From an uncultured Flavobacteriaceae bacterium (lineage in GTDB: Bacteria > Bacteroidota > Bacteroidia > Flavobacteriales > Flavobacteriaceae): DNA of 64,000 nt. Positions 36,669-44,353 of this stretch are shown here, piece after piece; the stretch's first letter is position 1; each line of letters opens with the position of its first letter. The notes below the pieces were generated by a model. That model made no database searches. It saw nothing but the letters and a program-made list of their open reading frames with translations, and was not told where the DNA came from. Where the stretch lies: the NCBI GenBank assembly GCA_943787295.1, contig CALSLW010000001.1, positions 310,001 to 374,000 of the forward strand, in the 5' to 3' direction. A program made the position numbers and the translations under genes.

Positions 36669-37831
36669 TCGATTTTTCTTCTCTTTCGCTCTTTTTGAAG
36701 TAGTTCTAACTCGCGAACTGTTTGTCCTTCAACAGAGGTGTTTTCTTCAGCGCGTCTAATTAGATATGGGAGCACATCTTTTACAGGGCCAAAAGGGAGA
36801 TACTTTGAAACCTTAAATCCCTCATTTGCAAGATTAAAAGAGATATGATCACTCATACCATATAACTGACCAAACCATAGATGGGGATGATCCTTTGGGA
36901 TTCCTTTATCTGCTAAATGGGCTATAACATCATAAGTACTTTGTTCATTATGACTGCCGAAATACATGGAGAAGTGATCTAAGTTGGACAGAATAAATTG
37001 CCATGCTCGATTAAAATTAATGTCAGTTTCTTCTTTTGATATACAAATAGGATCTGACCATCCTTTCTCTTCGGCGACTTGTCGCTCTTTTTCCATATAA
37101 GCCCCTCTTACTAACTTGATGCCAGCAATAAAACCTTCGGCTTTAGCCTTATCAGACAAATAATAAAGGTAATCCAGTTTCTCACTCAAATACATTTGTG
37201 CAGTTGTATGTACGACCGCTGTCTCGCGATTATAAATGGACATCATCTCTTCCACAATACTATTTATTGCAGGTTGAATCCAACTCTCTTCGGCATCAAT
37301 CAACAGCTTCATACCAGTCTTTTGTGCTAAATCGCAGCAAAGAAAAAAACGCTGTCTCACCCTTTGCCAGGCGGCGGCTTCCTCTTCTGTTAGGGCTTCT
37401 TTAAAGCTCACTTTTTCATATAGTTCAAAAGAACCAAAACCCGTGGGTTTGAATACAGTAAAGGGGATGCTTTCTAATTGAGCAGATAATTCAATGGTTG
37501 AGAGAATATTGGCTAAACAATCGTCTAAACTAATTTCTTCCTTGGCCCCCTCTACAGAATAATCCAGAACAGAATACACCTTTTGAGCGGCTAAAACATT
37601 AACAACTTTGATGGATTCTTTGGCCGAAGTGCCACTGCAAAAATGATCAAAAACAGTCGCTCTAATCAAGCCTTCAACAGGAAGATGTGATTTTAAGGCA
37701 AATTGTGCTACCTGAGTGCCAATCTTTACCAACGGCTGATTTGCAATCAAACGAAAGAGAAAATAAGCACGCTCTAAGGCAGCATCTGATTTAGACGCAA
37801 AAGCAATTTCTGTATTTTCAAATAATTTCAT
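36665..37831 (-). CDS. Proline dehydrogenase
   Basis: A 388-residue FAD-dependent TIM barrel that oxidises proline to pyrroline-5-carboxylate, passing electrons to the quinone pool. Seen: VFKPTGFGSFELYE, LLIDAEESW, GIKLVRGAYMEKER and LWFGQLYGMSDH. It is a single-domain enzyme, not a PutA fusion. Its leader region carries a promoter and two competing hairpins (37868-37952), so expression is likely controlled by attenuation. Confidence 0.95.
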   Translation of the reverse strand: MKLFENTEIAFASKSDAALERAYFLFRLIANQPLVKIGTQVAQFALKSHLPVEGLIRATVFDHFCSGTSAKESIKVVNVLAAQKVYSVLDYSVEGAKEEISLDDCLANILSTIELSAQLESIPFTVFKPTGFGSFELYEKVSFKEALTEEEAAAWQRVRQRFFLCCDLAQKTGMKLLIDAEESWIQPAINSIVEEMMSIYNRETAVVHTTAQMYLSEKLDYLYYLSDKAKAEGFIAGIKLVRGAYMEKERQVAEEKGWSDPICISKEETDINFNRAWQFILSNLDHFSMYFGSHNEQSTYDVIAHLADKGIPKDHPHLWFGQLYGMSDHISFNLANEGFKVSKYLPFGPVKDVLPYLIRRAEENTSVEGQTVRELELLQKERKRRKID

Positions 37832-37867
37832 GTAACCTATTTAAGTAAAAGTCTAAAAAATAGGCGT

Positions 37868-37902
37868 AAAAAAAAAGCAGCCCCCTAAAAAAAGAACTGC
37901 CT
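37868..37902 (-). terminator. Possible attenuator terminator before the proline dehydrogenase gene
   Basis: On the minus strand AGGCAGUUC pairs with GGGCUGCUU (nine positions with three G-U pairs) and is followed by nine U in a row. No gene ends here on the minus strand, since aroB upstream runs the other way, so the hairpin must act on the proline dehydrogenase leader or end a small RNA. Confidence 0.65.
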
Positions 37903-37908
37903 CTTCAT
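37885..37908 (-). other. Seven-codon frame in the proline dehydrogenase leader
   Basis: ATG to TAG, coding MKRQFFF. It lies inside the two competing hairpins and contains three consecutive phenylalanine codons, but these come from a T-rich loop, so the frame may be chance. If translated, the ribosome would cover the 5' arm of the terminator. Confidence 0.3.
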
Positions 37909-37941
37909 AAATAAATATAGTGTGTTTATTTATTTGAGGCA
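37898..37941 (-). promoter_or_regulatory. Anti-terminator arm pairing UGCCUC with GAGGCA
   Basis: UGCCUC at 37936-37941, near the predicted 5' end of the RNA, is an exact complement to GAGGCA at 37898-37903, which is also the 5' arm of the terminator. An AT-rich stem (AAAUAAAUAAA with its complement) extends the pairing. The two structures cannot form together. Confidence 0.6.
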
Positions 37942-37944
37942 CTC

Positions 37945-37952
37945 CAAATATA
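37945..37952 (-). promoter_or_regulatory. -7 promoter element of the proline dehydrogenase leader
   Basis: TATATTTG on the minus strand. The predicted transcript starts just before the UGCCUC anti-terminator arm. Confidence 0.5.
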
Positions 37953-37977
37953 AGCTTATTTTTTAGTTTAAAAAATG

Positions 37978-37985
37978 TACTTTTG
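37978..37985 (+). promoter_or_regulatory. -7 promoter element of aroB
   Basis: TACTTTTG on the plus strand, starting one base after an upstream ATG (37975) and so ruling that ATG out as start; ten bases before the preferred aroB ATG. Confidence 0.5.
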
Positions 37986-37995
37986 TTTAAGTTTT

Positions 37996-39066
37996 ATGGA
38001 GCACATACAATCACACGACCACACAATATTTTTTAGTAGCGGAGAAAAGAGTTTCTTCTCTGACCTACTCGTTAAAAAAAACTATTCTTCTATTTTTATC
38101 CTTGTTGATTCAAATACAGAAACCCATTGTTTACCTCATTTTTTATCGCATTACCCTTGCCCAGAAAATTTTGAGGTTATTTCTATTGAGGCTGGAGAAG
38201 AGCATAAACATATTCAAACTTGCGCAGGGGTTTGGGAGGCTTTATCAGAATTAGGGGCAGATAGAAAAAGCCTATTAATTAATCTAGGCGGAGGGGTTAT
38301 TACAGATTTGGGCGGCTTTGTCGCTTCTACCTTTAAAAGAGGAATAGATTTTATCAATGTTCCTACTTCTCTACTTGCAATGGTAGACGCTTCAGTTGGA
38401 GGTAAAACTGGGGTTGATTTAGGGCCCTTAAAAAACCAAATTGGCGTTATCATCAACCCTCAAGCAGTTGTAATTGACACTGACTTCTTAGCCACACTGC
38501 CTTCAAATGAATATCGAAGCGGTTATGCCGAAATGCTCAAGCATGGACTTATTCAAGATGATGCTTATTGGAAAGAATTAGCAGATTTTGGGAAGATTAG
38601 TACAGATCAAATTGGGAAATATATCCATCACTCTGTCAGCATAAAGCATCAAGTGGTACGTGATGATCCCAGAGAAGATTCTTTGCGAAAGATTCTCAAC
38701 TTTGGCCATACGTTAGGGCATGCTGTAGAATCCTACCATTTGATTAACGAAGACAAAACCACACTTTTACACGGCGAGGCGATTGCAATAGGGATGATTA
38801 TGGAATCTTATATCTCTTCGGTACTTTTGGCTTTGCCTAAAAATGAATGTGATGAAATCAAAAAAGTATTTGACGCTATTTATCCTAAAGTAGCCTTTGA
38901 CGAAAAAGATTTTGATGCTATTGTTGAGATGCTTATCTACGACAAGAAAAATAGCCATGGAAAAGTAAAATTTGCACTCTTAGAGGCGATAGGAAATCCA
39001 AAGTGGGATGTTGAAGTTCCTAACGCGCTCTTAAAAGATGCTTTTGCTTATTATCAAGGCAATTAA
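37996..39066 (+). CDS. aroB: 3-dehydroquinate synthase
   Basis: Second shikimate step, forming dehydroquinate with NAD and a divalent metal. Signatures: INLGGGVITDLGGFVAST, NVPTSLLAMVDASVGGKTGVD, GYAEMLKHGL, NFGHTLGHAVE and LLHGEAIAIGM. The start at 37996 (MEHIQSHDH) is preferred because the upstream ATG overlaps the promoter box. It ends sharing its stop (TTAA) with the convergent PEP carboxylase gene. Confidence 0.96.
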   Translation: MEHIQSHDHTIFFSSGEKSFFSDLLVKKNYSSIFILVDSNTETHCLPHFLSHYPCPENFEVISIEAGEEHKHIQTCAGVWEALSELGADRKSLLINLGGGVITDLGGFVASTFKRGIDFINVPTSLLAMVDASVGGKTGVDLGPLKNQIGVIINPQAVVIDTDFLATLPSNEYRSGYAEMLKHGLIQDDAYWKELADFGKISTDQIGKYIHHSVSIKHQVVRDDPREDSLRKILNFGHTLGHAVESYHLINEDKTTLLHGEAIAIGMIMESYISSVLLALPKNECDEIKKVFDAIYPKVAFDEKDFDAIVEMLIYDKKNSHGKVKFALLEAIGNPKWDVEVPNALLKDAFAYYQGN

Positions 39067-41651
39067 GCTGAGTTTCTACTCGCATTAATGTTTCCAAAGA
39101 GAGATCTGGTTACGAGCTTTTCGAATACTTTTTGCCACTCGCTGTCCACATTGTTCTCTTTGCTCATTTCTTGGATTTTAATCAAACCATATTGCTGGAT
39201 CGTCAATAACGGAAGCACAATTTCTTCTCTAATATCAATCGATTTTTTTCCAGCTTGTTGATCTTCCATCAAAGAAGTGAAGCCTGTTAATTTTAATAAC
39301 AAACGCTTGCTAAGCAAGTATTCGTTATAAATGATGGACCAAAATGCGCCATAAACAGGATCTTTCTCCATATAGGCTGTTAGTGCTAAAAAGGACTTTG
39401 ATAAACTCATCATACTATTCGCAACCAGTGTTTTAAAGAAAGGAGAATTATTGTACAAAGCAATTACTTTGTCGAATTCTCCATTATCTTCATACACTTT
39501 AAGGGCTGTTCCCACCCCAAAGAAACCAGGGACATTTTGCTTAGACTGGCTCCATGATCCTACAAATGGTATTGCTCTCAAGTCAGAAAAATTCAAGCCT
39601 TTTGAATTTCCGCGTTTTGAGGGACGACTTCCAATATTTGTTTTGGCATAGAATTTCAACGTACTCATATGCTCTAAATAAGGAACAAACTGTGGGTGAT
39701 CCTTAAAGTCTTGATATACCTTATAGCTAATATCTGCAAGAGACTGCAATGTAGCTCTGTCCTCATCAGCTAAAATGGTGCGATGACCGTCTAAAACTTG
39801 GTTTTGAATCCCAGAACTCAATAATTGTTCTAAGTTAAACTGAGAAGAATCAAGGGTACCAAAGTTTGAACTAATGGTTTGACCTTGAATAGTCACCTGA
39901 ATATCATTTGCATTGATTTTATCTCCCAGAGAAGCATAGAATTGGTGAGTATTCCCCCCTCCTCTTGCTGGTGGTCCACCTCTTCCGTCAAAGAAGGCAA
40001 CATCGATGTCAAATTCACCAGAGACTTTAGAAAGCATTTCTTTTGCTTGATAAATACTCCAATTGGCCATAATATATCCACCATCTTTAGTTCCGTCAGA
40101 GAAGCCTAACATAATGGTTTGTTTGTTTTTGCGCTTCGCTAAATGTGTCTTATAGGTATCATTTAGGTAAAGGTTGCGCATGATTTCTTCTGCAGCTTGT
40201 AAATCATCAACCGTCTCAAAGAGTGGAATCATATCTACAGTAGGCTCTTCCCATCCACAAATTCTGTGCATGGCAAATAATTGCAATATACTTTCTAAGC
40301 TTCCGCAATTTGAAATGATATAACAGTGACAAGCTCGCTCTCCATTTGTTTGTTGAATGGACTGCATGGCATAAATGGATCCTAAAGTATAACGAGTCAT
40401 CTCATCTTCAAAGATATCAACTGGGACTTTACCTACTAACTTAGGCAAAACCGCAATGCGTTCTTCAAGGGGTAATTCTAGGTAATTATGAGGTAAATGC
40501 TCTATATATTGTTGAATATCTGGATGCCCCACGATGGTGTCAAAAACACCTTGATGTACACTTGAATCTTGACGAATATCTAGGGAAGCAAAATGATAAC
40601 CAAATAGTTTTACCTTATGTGATAAATCCTTTATTTCATTAACATATATCCCTTGGTGATCGGTCTTTAAGATTGTTTCGATCTCTGCTAATTCTGAGGT
40701 CAATTTTTCAAGGCTAATGAGTTCCCCTTTTTCTGGATATAGCAAAGTTGAATACATCCCATTTTCAAGTGCAGCTATTTTTTCATCTACTTTATCAAAA
40801 GTAATCTTGCGCTTTAAACGACGCAAATCCCTGTAATAGTTACGTTGAATGGTGTACTTGAGTCGCTCTGCAGTTTTAAGCGAAGTCTCTGGCGTTACAA
40901 AAGGGTTTCCATCGCGATCCCCTCCTGGCCAAAAACCGAAATTAAACAAGGTGTTATCCATTTGCTCATCGCCTAAAATATTTTGCTGCACATAACTATA
41001 AATATGACTTGCAGAATGATAGAATACGTTCTCTAAGAACCACATTAGGCTAACAGCTTCATCAAACGGAGAAGGTTTTTCTTTTTGAAAGAAACGGGTT
41101 TTTCCTAACTGCGTTAACAATTGCTTTATTTGTGCTAAATCGTCTACCTTGATGGCTTTTGATAAATCATTGATGATTCCTAAAACAGAACCTGGATAAA
41201 ATTGCGTTGGGTGTGCTGTTAATACTAAACGAACATTAAAGCGATCTAAGTAAGCTTTTAACTCATCTTTCTTACCACGTTGAAAGGTTTCTTCTTTAAT
41301 GTATCGCAGTGTACCTCGGCCGTGCATATTGTTTACTTCTGCAAAAGCAGCGTCTTCAATCGCATCAAATAATACAACCTGGCGTTCTATGTATTGGATA
41401 AAACCAAAAAGTAAATCGTGCTTTTCTTGTTCATTTAATTCTAAGCCATAAGTTTCAAAAAACTCTTGTACGATTTGAAGCGGAGACTTTTTTGCTTCAA
41501 ATCCCTCTTTGCAATATTTAGAAAATAAAGGGAGATAAAGAGAAGACTTTTTAAGAGAGTCAAAAGGAAGGGTTAAAAAAAGACTATTGTAAATTTCAAA
41601 CTTTGATAAAACATTTTCATTAAAGCGTTCTAATTTGGTCTTGCGCGCCAT
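39063..41651 (-). CDS. ppc: Phosphoenolpyruvate carboxylase
   Basis: An 862-residue anaplerotic enzyme that forms oxaloacetate from PEP and bicarbonate. Catalytic motifs are LVLTAHPTQ (His147), GFSDGTKDGGYIMANW and FFDGRGGPPARGGGNTHQF. The C-terminus ends SRNSA rather than the usual RNTG, a substitution at a position known to matter in plant enzymes. It follows the Lrp-type regulator after 21 bases. Confidence 0.95.
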   Translation of the reverse strand: MARKTKLERFNENVLSKFEIYNSLFLTLPFDSLKKSSLYLPLFSKYCKEGFEAKKSPLQIVQEFFETYGLELNEQEKHDLLFGFIQYIERQVVLFDAIEDAAFAEVNNMHGRGTLRYIKEETFQRGKKDELKAYLDRFNVRLVLTAHPTQFYPGSVLGIINDLSKAIKVDDLAQIKQLLTQLGKTRFFQKEKPSPFDEAVSLMWFLENVFYHSASHIYSYVQQNILGDEQMDNTLFNFGFWPGGDRDGNPFVTPETSLKTAERLKYTIQRNYYRDLRRLKRKITFDKVDEKIAALENGMYSTLLYPEKGELISLEKLTSELAEIETILKTDHQGIYVNEIKDLSHKVKLFGYHFASLDIRQDSSVHQGVFDTIVGHPDIQQYIEHLPHNYLELPLEERIAVLPKLVGKVPVDIFEDEMTRYTLGSIYAMQSIQQTNGERACHCYIISNCGSLESILQLFAMHRICGWEEPTVDMIPLFETVDDLQAAEEIMRNLYLNDTYKTHLAKRKNKQTIMLGFSDGTKDGGYIMANWSIYQAKEMLSKVSGEFDIDVAFFDGRGGPPARGGGNTHQFYASLGDKINANDIQVTIQGQTISSNFGTLDSSQFNLEQLLSSGIQNQVLDGHRTILADEDRATLQSLADISYKVYQDFKDHPQFVPYLEHMSTLKFYAKTNIGSRPSKRGNSKGLNFSDLRAIPFVGSWSQSKQNVPGFFGVGTALKVYEDNGEFDKVIALYNNSPFFKTLVANSMMSLSKSFLALTAYMEKDPVYGAFWSIIYNEYLLSKRLLLKLTGFTSLMEDQQAGKKSIDIREEIVLPLLTIQQYGLIKIQEMSKENNVDSEWQKVFEKLVTRSLFGNINASRNSA

Positions 41652-41672
41652 GTTGGGGAAGGATATTTTGGG

Positions 41673-42152
41673 TTATAAATCGTTAAAAATACTATGCATT
41701 AATCTTTTCTTATCATTGATGCTTTCTTCTAGTGAAATCATTGTCTCTGTTCGAGAAATACCTTCAATATCATCAATCATAAAAATTAAATCTTTTGCGT
41801 GTTTTGTGTCTCTTGCTCTTAGCTTGCAATAGATATTGAATTTACCAGTTGTAATATGAGCAACTGTGATATATGGAATCGCTTCGAGTGAATCTAATAC
41901 TTCCATGGTCATACTATTCTTTTCTAAATAGATACCGATGTAGGCGATAAAAGAATACCCTAACTTCTCATAATCCAAGTTTAATGAAGATCCTTTAATA
42001 ATTCCTGCATCTTCCATTTTCTTTACACGAACATGTACTGTTCCAGCTGAAATCAGCAAACGCTTTGAAATGTCAGTAAAAGGAACTCTGGTGTTATCAA
42101 TAAGAATGTCGAGGATTTGATGATCTATATCATCTAATTTAATCTTTGTCAT
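41673..42152 (-). CDS. Lrp/AsnC family transcriptional regulator
   Basis: A 159-residue regulator: N-terminal helix-turn-helix (DHQILDILIDNTRVPFTDIS, KRLLISAGTVHVRVKKME) and C-terminal RAM ligand-binding domain (AYIGIYLEKNS, HITTGKFNIYCKLRARD). It probably senses an amino acid. Direct proximity to ppc on the same strand suggests it may influence that gene. Confidence 0.93.
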   Translation of the reverse strand: MTKIKLDDIDHQILDILIDNTRVPFTDISKRLLISAGTVHVRVKKMEDAGIIKGSSLNLDYEKLGYSFIAYIGIYLEKNSMTMEVLDSLEAIPYITVAHITTGKFNIYCKLRARDTKHAKDLIFMIDDIEGISRTETMISLEESINDKKRLMHSIFNDL

Positions 42153-42189
42153 AGCAATAATATATTTTTGTTTGTATTAAAATACTTGA

Positions 42190-42197
42190 CAAAAATA
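42190..42197 (-). promoter_or_regulatory. -7 promoter element of the Lrp-ppc unit
   Basis: TATTTTTG on the minus strand, 37 bases before the Lrp ATG. Confidence 0.45.
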
Positions 42198-42208
42198 AAG
42201 GATAATCT

Positions 42209-43300
42209 CTAGAAATCAATGAAAGATTGTAGGTGATTTAGTATTTTCTCTGAAGATTCAACAATATTAACTGGATCTGTTTGATTTTTATTCAAAGTAT
42301 TAATGATTTTCAAGCCTTTAAGCTCGACTTCATTTCCAGCGTATTCTGGAATCAAATGAATAGCACCATCTTTTAGTACTTCTTTGTATTGAACAAATAA
42401 GGTGGAAGTTGTGATATTAGCATTGTTTACAATTGTAACATTTTGAATTTCCACATCCCTTAAATGGTTACCGTTATCAGGAATAGCGGCATAATCCTCA
42501 AGAGAAAAATCCGTATAAGATTGATTAACAGCGCAATTCAAACAAGCCAATAAGGAAGAGAGGATTAAGTCACGGGTTTTATCTCGGTTGTAATCCTCTG
42601 GATAATGACCTGCTTCAAACAAAATGGTTGGGGTGTTTTGTGCTGTAAAATAGTCTCCAGTGCAATTGATATTAAAGGCGTCATCATACCTCCCTATCCC
42701 CCAATGATCTTCAACAGGGAGGTTTCTTGCCATTGCGGCAATGTATTGCATCGCAACAAGACGAGCCGGAGTAATTGCTCTGGCATCATTAGCCGCTGGA
42801 GCTAAAAAAGAGACTGTGGCGGGCTTATTAGTCGCTCCAGAAGAAAATATTGTTCGCTGTCCGTGAAGATTTAAACACAGGTCGGGATTAAATGCCTTAT
42901 AGGTCCTTATTAAGGCTTTCATCTCAGGTTGAGACTGCGCAACAGCGTCTCGATTTAAATCGACTTCATTCGCGTTTAAACGAGTATAGCGCGATGCACC
43001 GTCTGGACTAAGCTGAAAGATAATCTGCAATTTTAACTGCTTTAATAGCCTAGCCCCTTCTGAGGTATTGATTAAGTGATCAACAAGGTCTAAAGAGGCT
43101 TTAGTCGTCGTTGTTTCGTTCCCATGCATTTGTGACCAGGCAAGGATCTTGTAGGCTCCATCCCCTAAGATAAGACTGTATATAGGACGATTTTCTACCG
43201 AATAGCCTATCACCTCTAGTGCTTTGTCGCACTTTAAATTAATGAGTGCCTTCATTAAGTCAGAGGGTGGGAAATACATTAACACTGCTTTGTTTTTCAT
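42209..43300 (-). CDS. M14 family zinc carboxypeptidase
   Basis: A 363-residue M14 peptidase without a signal peptide. The zinc site is HGNE in SQMHGNETTTTKA, the third ligand His in CLNLHGQRT, and the catalytic Glu in LFEAGHYPEDY; Arg and Asn substrate residues appear in NANEVDLNRDA. Intracellular M14 of this kind cleave peptides or amidated metabolites. It diverges from an XRE regulator across repeated GTATAC sites; its promoter box lies inside one of them. Confidence 0.88.
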   Translation of the reverse strand: MKNKAVLMYFPPSDLMKALINLKCDKALEVIGYSVENRPIYSLILGDGAYKILAWSQMHGNETTTTKASLDLVDHLINTSEGARLLKQLKLQIIFQLSPDGASRYTRLNANEVDLNRDAVAQSQPEMKALIRTYKAFNPDLCLNLHGQRTIFSSGATNKPATVSFLAPAANDARAITPARLVAMQYIAAMARNLPVEDHWGIGRYDDAFNINCTGDYFTAQNTPTILFEAGHYPEDYNRDKTRDLILSSLLACLNCAVNQSYTDFSLEDYAAIPDNGNHLRDVEIQNVTIVNNANITTSTLFVQYKEVLKDGAIHLIPEYAGNEVELKGLKIINTLNKNQTDPVNIVESSEKILNHLQSFIDF

Positions 43301-43301
43301 G

Positions 43302-43322
43302 TTACAAAAGTATACTATTGAT
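43302..43322 (+). repeat. Operator-like direct repeat, copy 1
   Basis: A 21-base element centred on the palindrome GTATAC (43310-43315), 18 of 21 bases identical to copy 2 (43349-43369). It contains the TACTTTTG promoter box (43305-43312, minus strand) of the M14 peptidase, so a bound protein would block it. Confidence 0.5.
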
Positions 43323-43348
43323 TGTTTTCATTTGTAAACTCTAATATA

Positions 43349-43369
43349 TTACAAGTGTATACTATTTAT
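43349..43369 (+). repeat. Operator-like direct repeat, copy 2
   Basis: Second copy of the 21-base GTATAC element, 47 bases from the first. A third GTATAC palindrome follows at 43380-43385. The XRE regulator encoded divergently is the natural candidate to bind them. Confidence 0.5.
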
Positions 43370-43544
43370 GGTGTTTGATGTATACATCTGACTACAAAAA
43401 CGGTTCAAATAACGTTATTATATTGTAACTATATTATAATCAGTGTTTAAAATTATATTTTAGAGAATTCACTTTAATAAAAATAGCTCTAATTTAAGTT
43501 ATTGATTACTGTAAATTCTTTATATATTGCAGTATATCTTATAT

Positions 43545-43946
43545 ATGTTAACAGTGTTAAACACGTCGGGGCTGATTGATCGGATTAAAGAAGTAATGGA
43601 GCAACATGAATTAAATGCTTCCTCTTTTGCGGAGACCATAGGGGTGCAGCGTTCTAGTATTTCGCATATACTCTCTGGTAGAAATAAACCTAGTTTAGAA
43701 TTTTTAGCCAAAATCGAAGCCGCTTTTGAAGAAGTAAGCTTTGAGTGGCTTTTAAAAGGCAAGCCGAATAAAGCGCCTATTTCAAGCCCTTCCCCTACTC
43801 TGTCTCAAATATCGCCAGGAAATGAAACGGTAAAAACTCCACAAAACAGTATTGAAAAGACCTTCTCTTCACCTGCAAGTGATGATATCATCAGAATTGT
43901 TCACTATTATGCTGATGGGAGTTTTGATAGCTTTTTTAAAAGGTAG
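43545..43946 (+). CDS. XRE-family helix-turn-helix regulator
   Basis: A 133-residue protein with a Cro/C1-type domain (residues 9-62): HELNASSFAETIGVQRSSIS, the recognition helix HILSGRNKPSLEFLAKIEAAF. The C-terminus is Pro/Ser-rich. The frame is open to a TTG at 43527; ATG 43545 is preferred. It faces the M14 peptidase gene over the GTATAC repeats and may control both. A following lipoprotein gene is 14 bases downstream. Confidence 0.9.
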   Translation: MLTVLNTSGLIDRIKEVMEQHELNASSFAETIGVQRSSISHILSGRNKPSLEFLAKIEAAFEEVSFEWLLKGKPNKAPISSPSPTLSQISPGNETVKTPQNSIEKTFSSPASDDIIRIVHYYADGSFDSFFKR

Positions 43947-43960
43947 TATTTTTACATCCT

Positions 43961-44353
43961 ATGAAAAAAATATTCCTTCTACTACTTTGTACCTTAATGA
44001 TAAGTTGCTATTCTGTTGAAAGAGATTGCCAAGACTTTCATACTGGCACCTTTCAGTTTCAACAAATTATAGGAGATGAATTACATACCTCTACTTTTTT
44101 AAGGACACAAGACTTAGAGGTGGAGTATTTTAAATCAAATATAGATTCTGCTAGTATTCGATGGATCAATCCTTGTGAGTGCATCTTGACAAAACTCAAT
44201 CCTATCTCAAATCAAGATAAACGTCCCATTGCGATAAAAATCATCTCAACTTCAGAAAAGGAGTATGTTTTTGAGTACGCTCTGGTCGGAGACCAAAAAA
44301 ATAAGCAAAGAGGTGTTATTCAAAAAATAAGTGACGAATTAGTTACTCCTTAA
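43961..44353 (+). CDS. Small lipoprotein of unknown function
   Basis: A 130-residue protein with a lipoprotein signal (LCTLMISC, Cys16) and a beta-rich domain starting ERDCQDFHTGTFQFQ. It belongs to a flavobacterial family that I recall is often mislabelled DNA topoisomerase IV because of this neighbourhood; there is no topoisomerase sequence in it. Four bases of its end (TTAA) overlap the end of the topoisomerase IV subunit A gene. Confidence 0.7.
   Translation: MKKIFLLLLCTLMISCYSVERDCQDFHTGTFQFQQIIGDELHTSTFLRTQDLEVEYFKSNIDSASIRWINPCECILTKLNPISNQDKRPIAIKIISTSEKEYVFEYALVGDQKNKQRGVIQKISDELVTP

Noticed and set aside
37885..37908. MKRQFFF as a classical phenylalanine attenuator peptide
   Set aside because: Kept only as a weak feature: the Phe codons come from a T-rich loop and the downstream gene degrades proline, so a Phe signal has no clear logic.
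43961..44353. Label as DNA topoisomerase IV
   Set aside because: The protein is a small lipoprotein with no topoisomerase motif; the name only reflects its neighbour.
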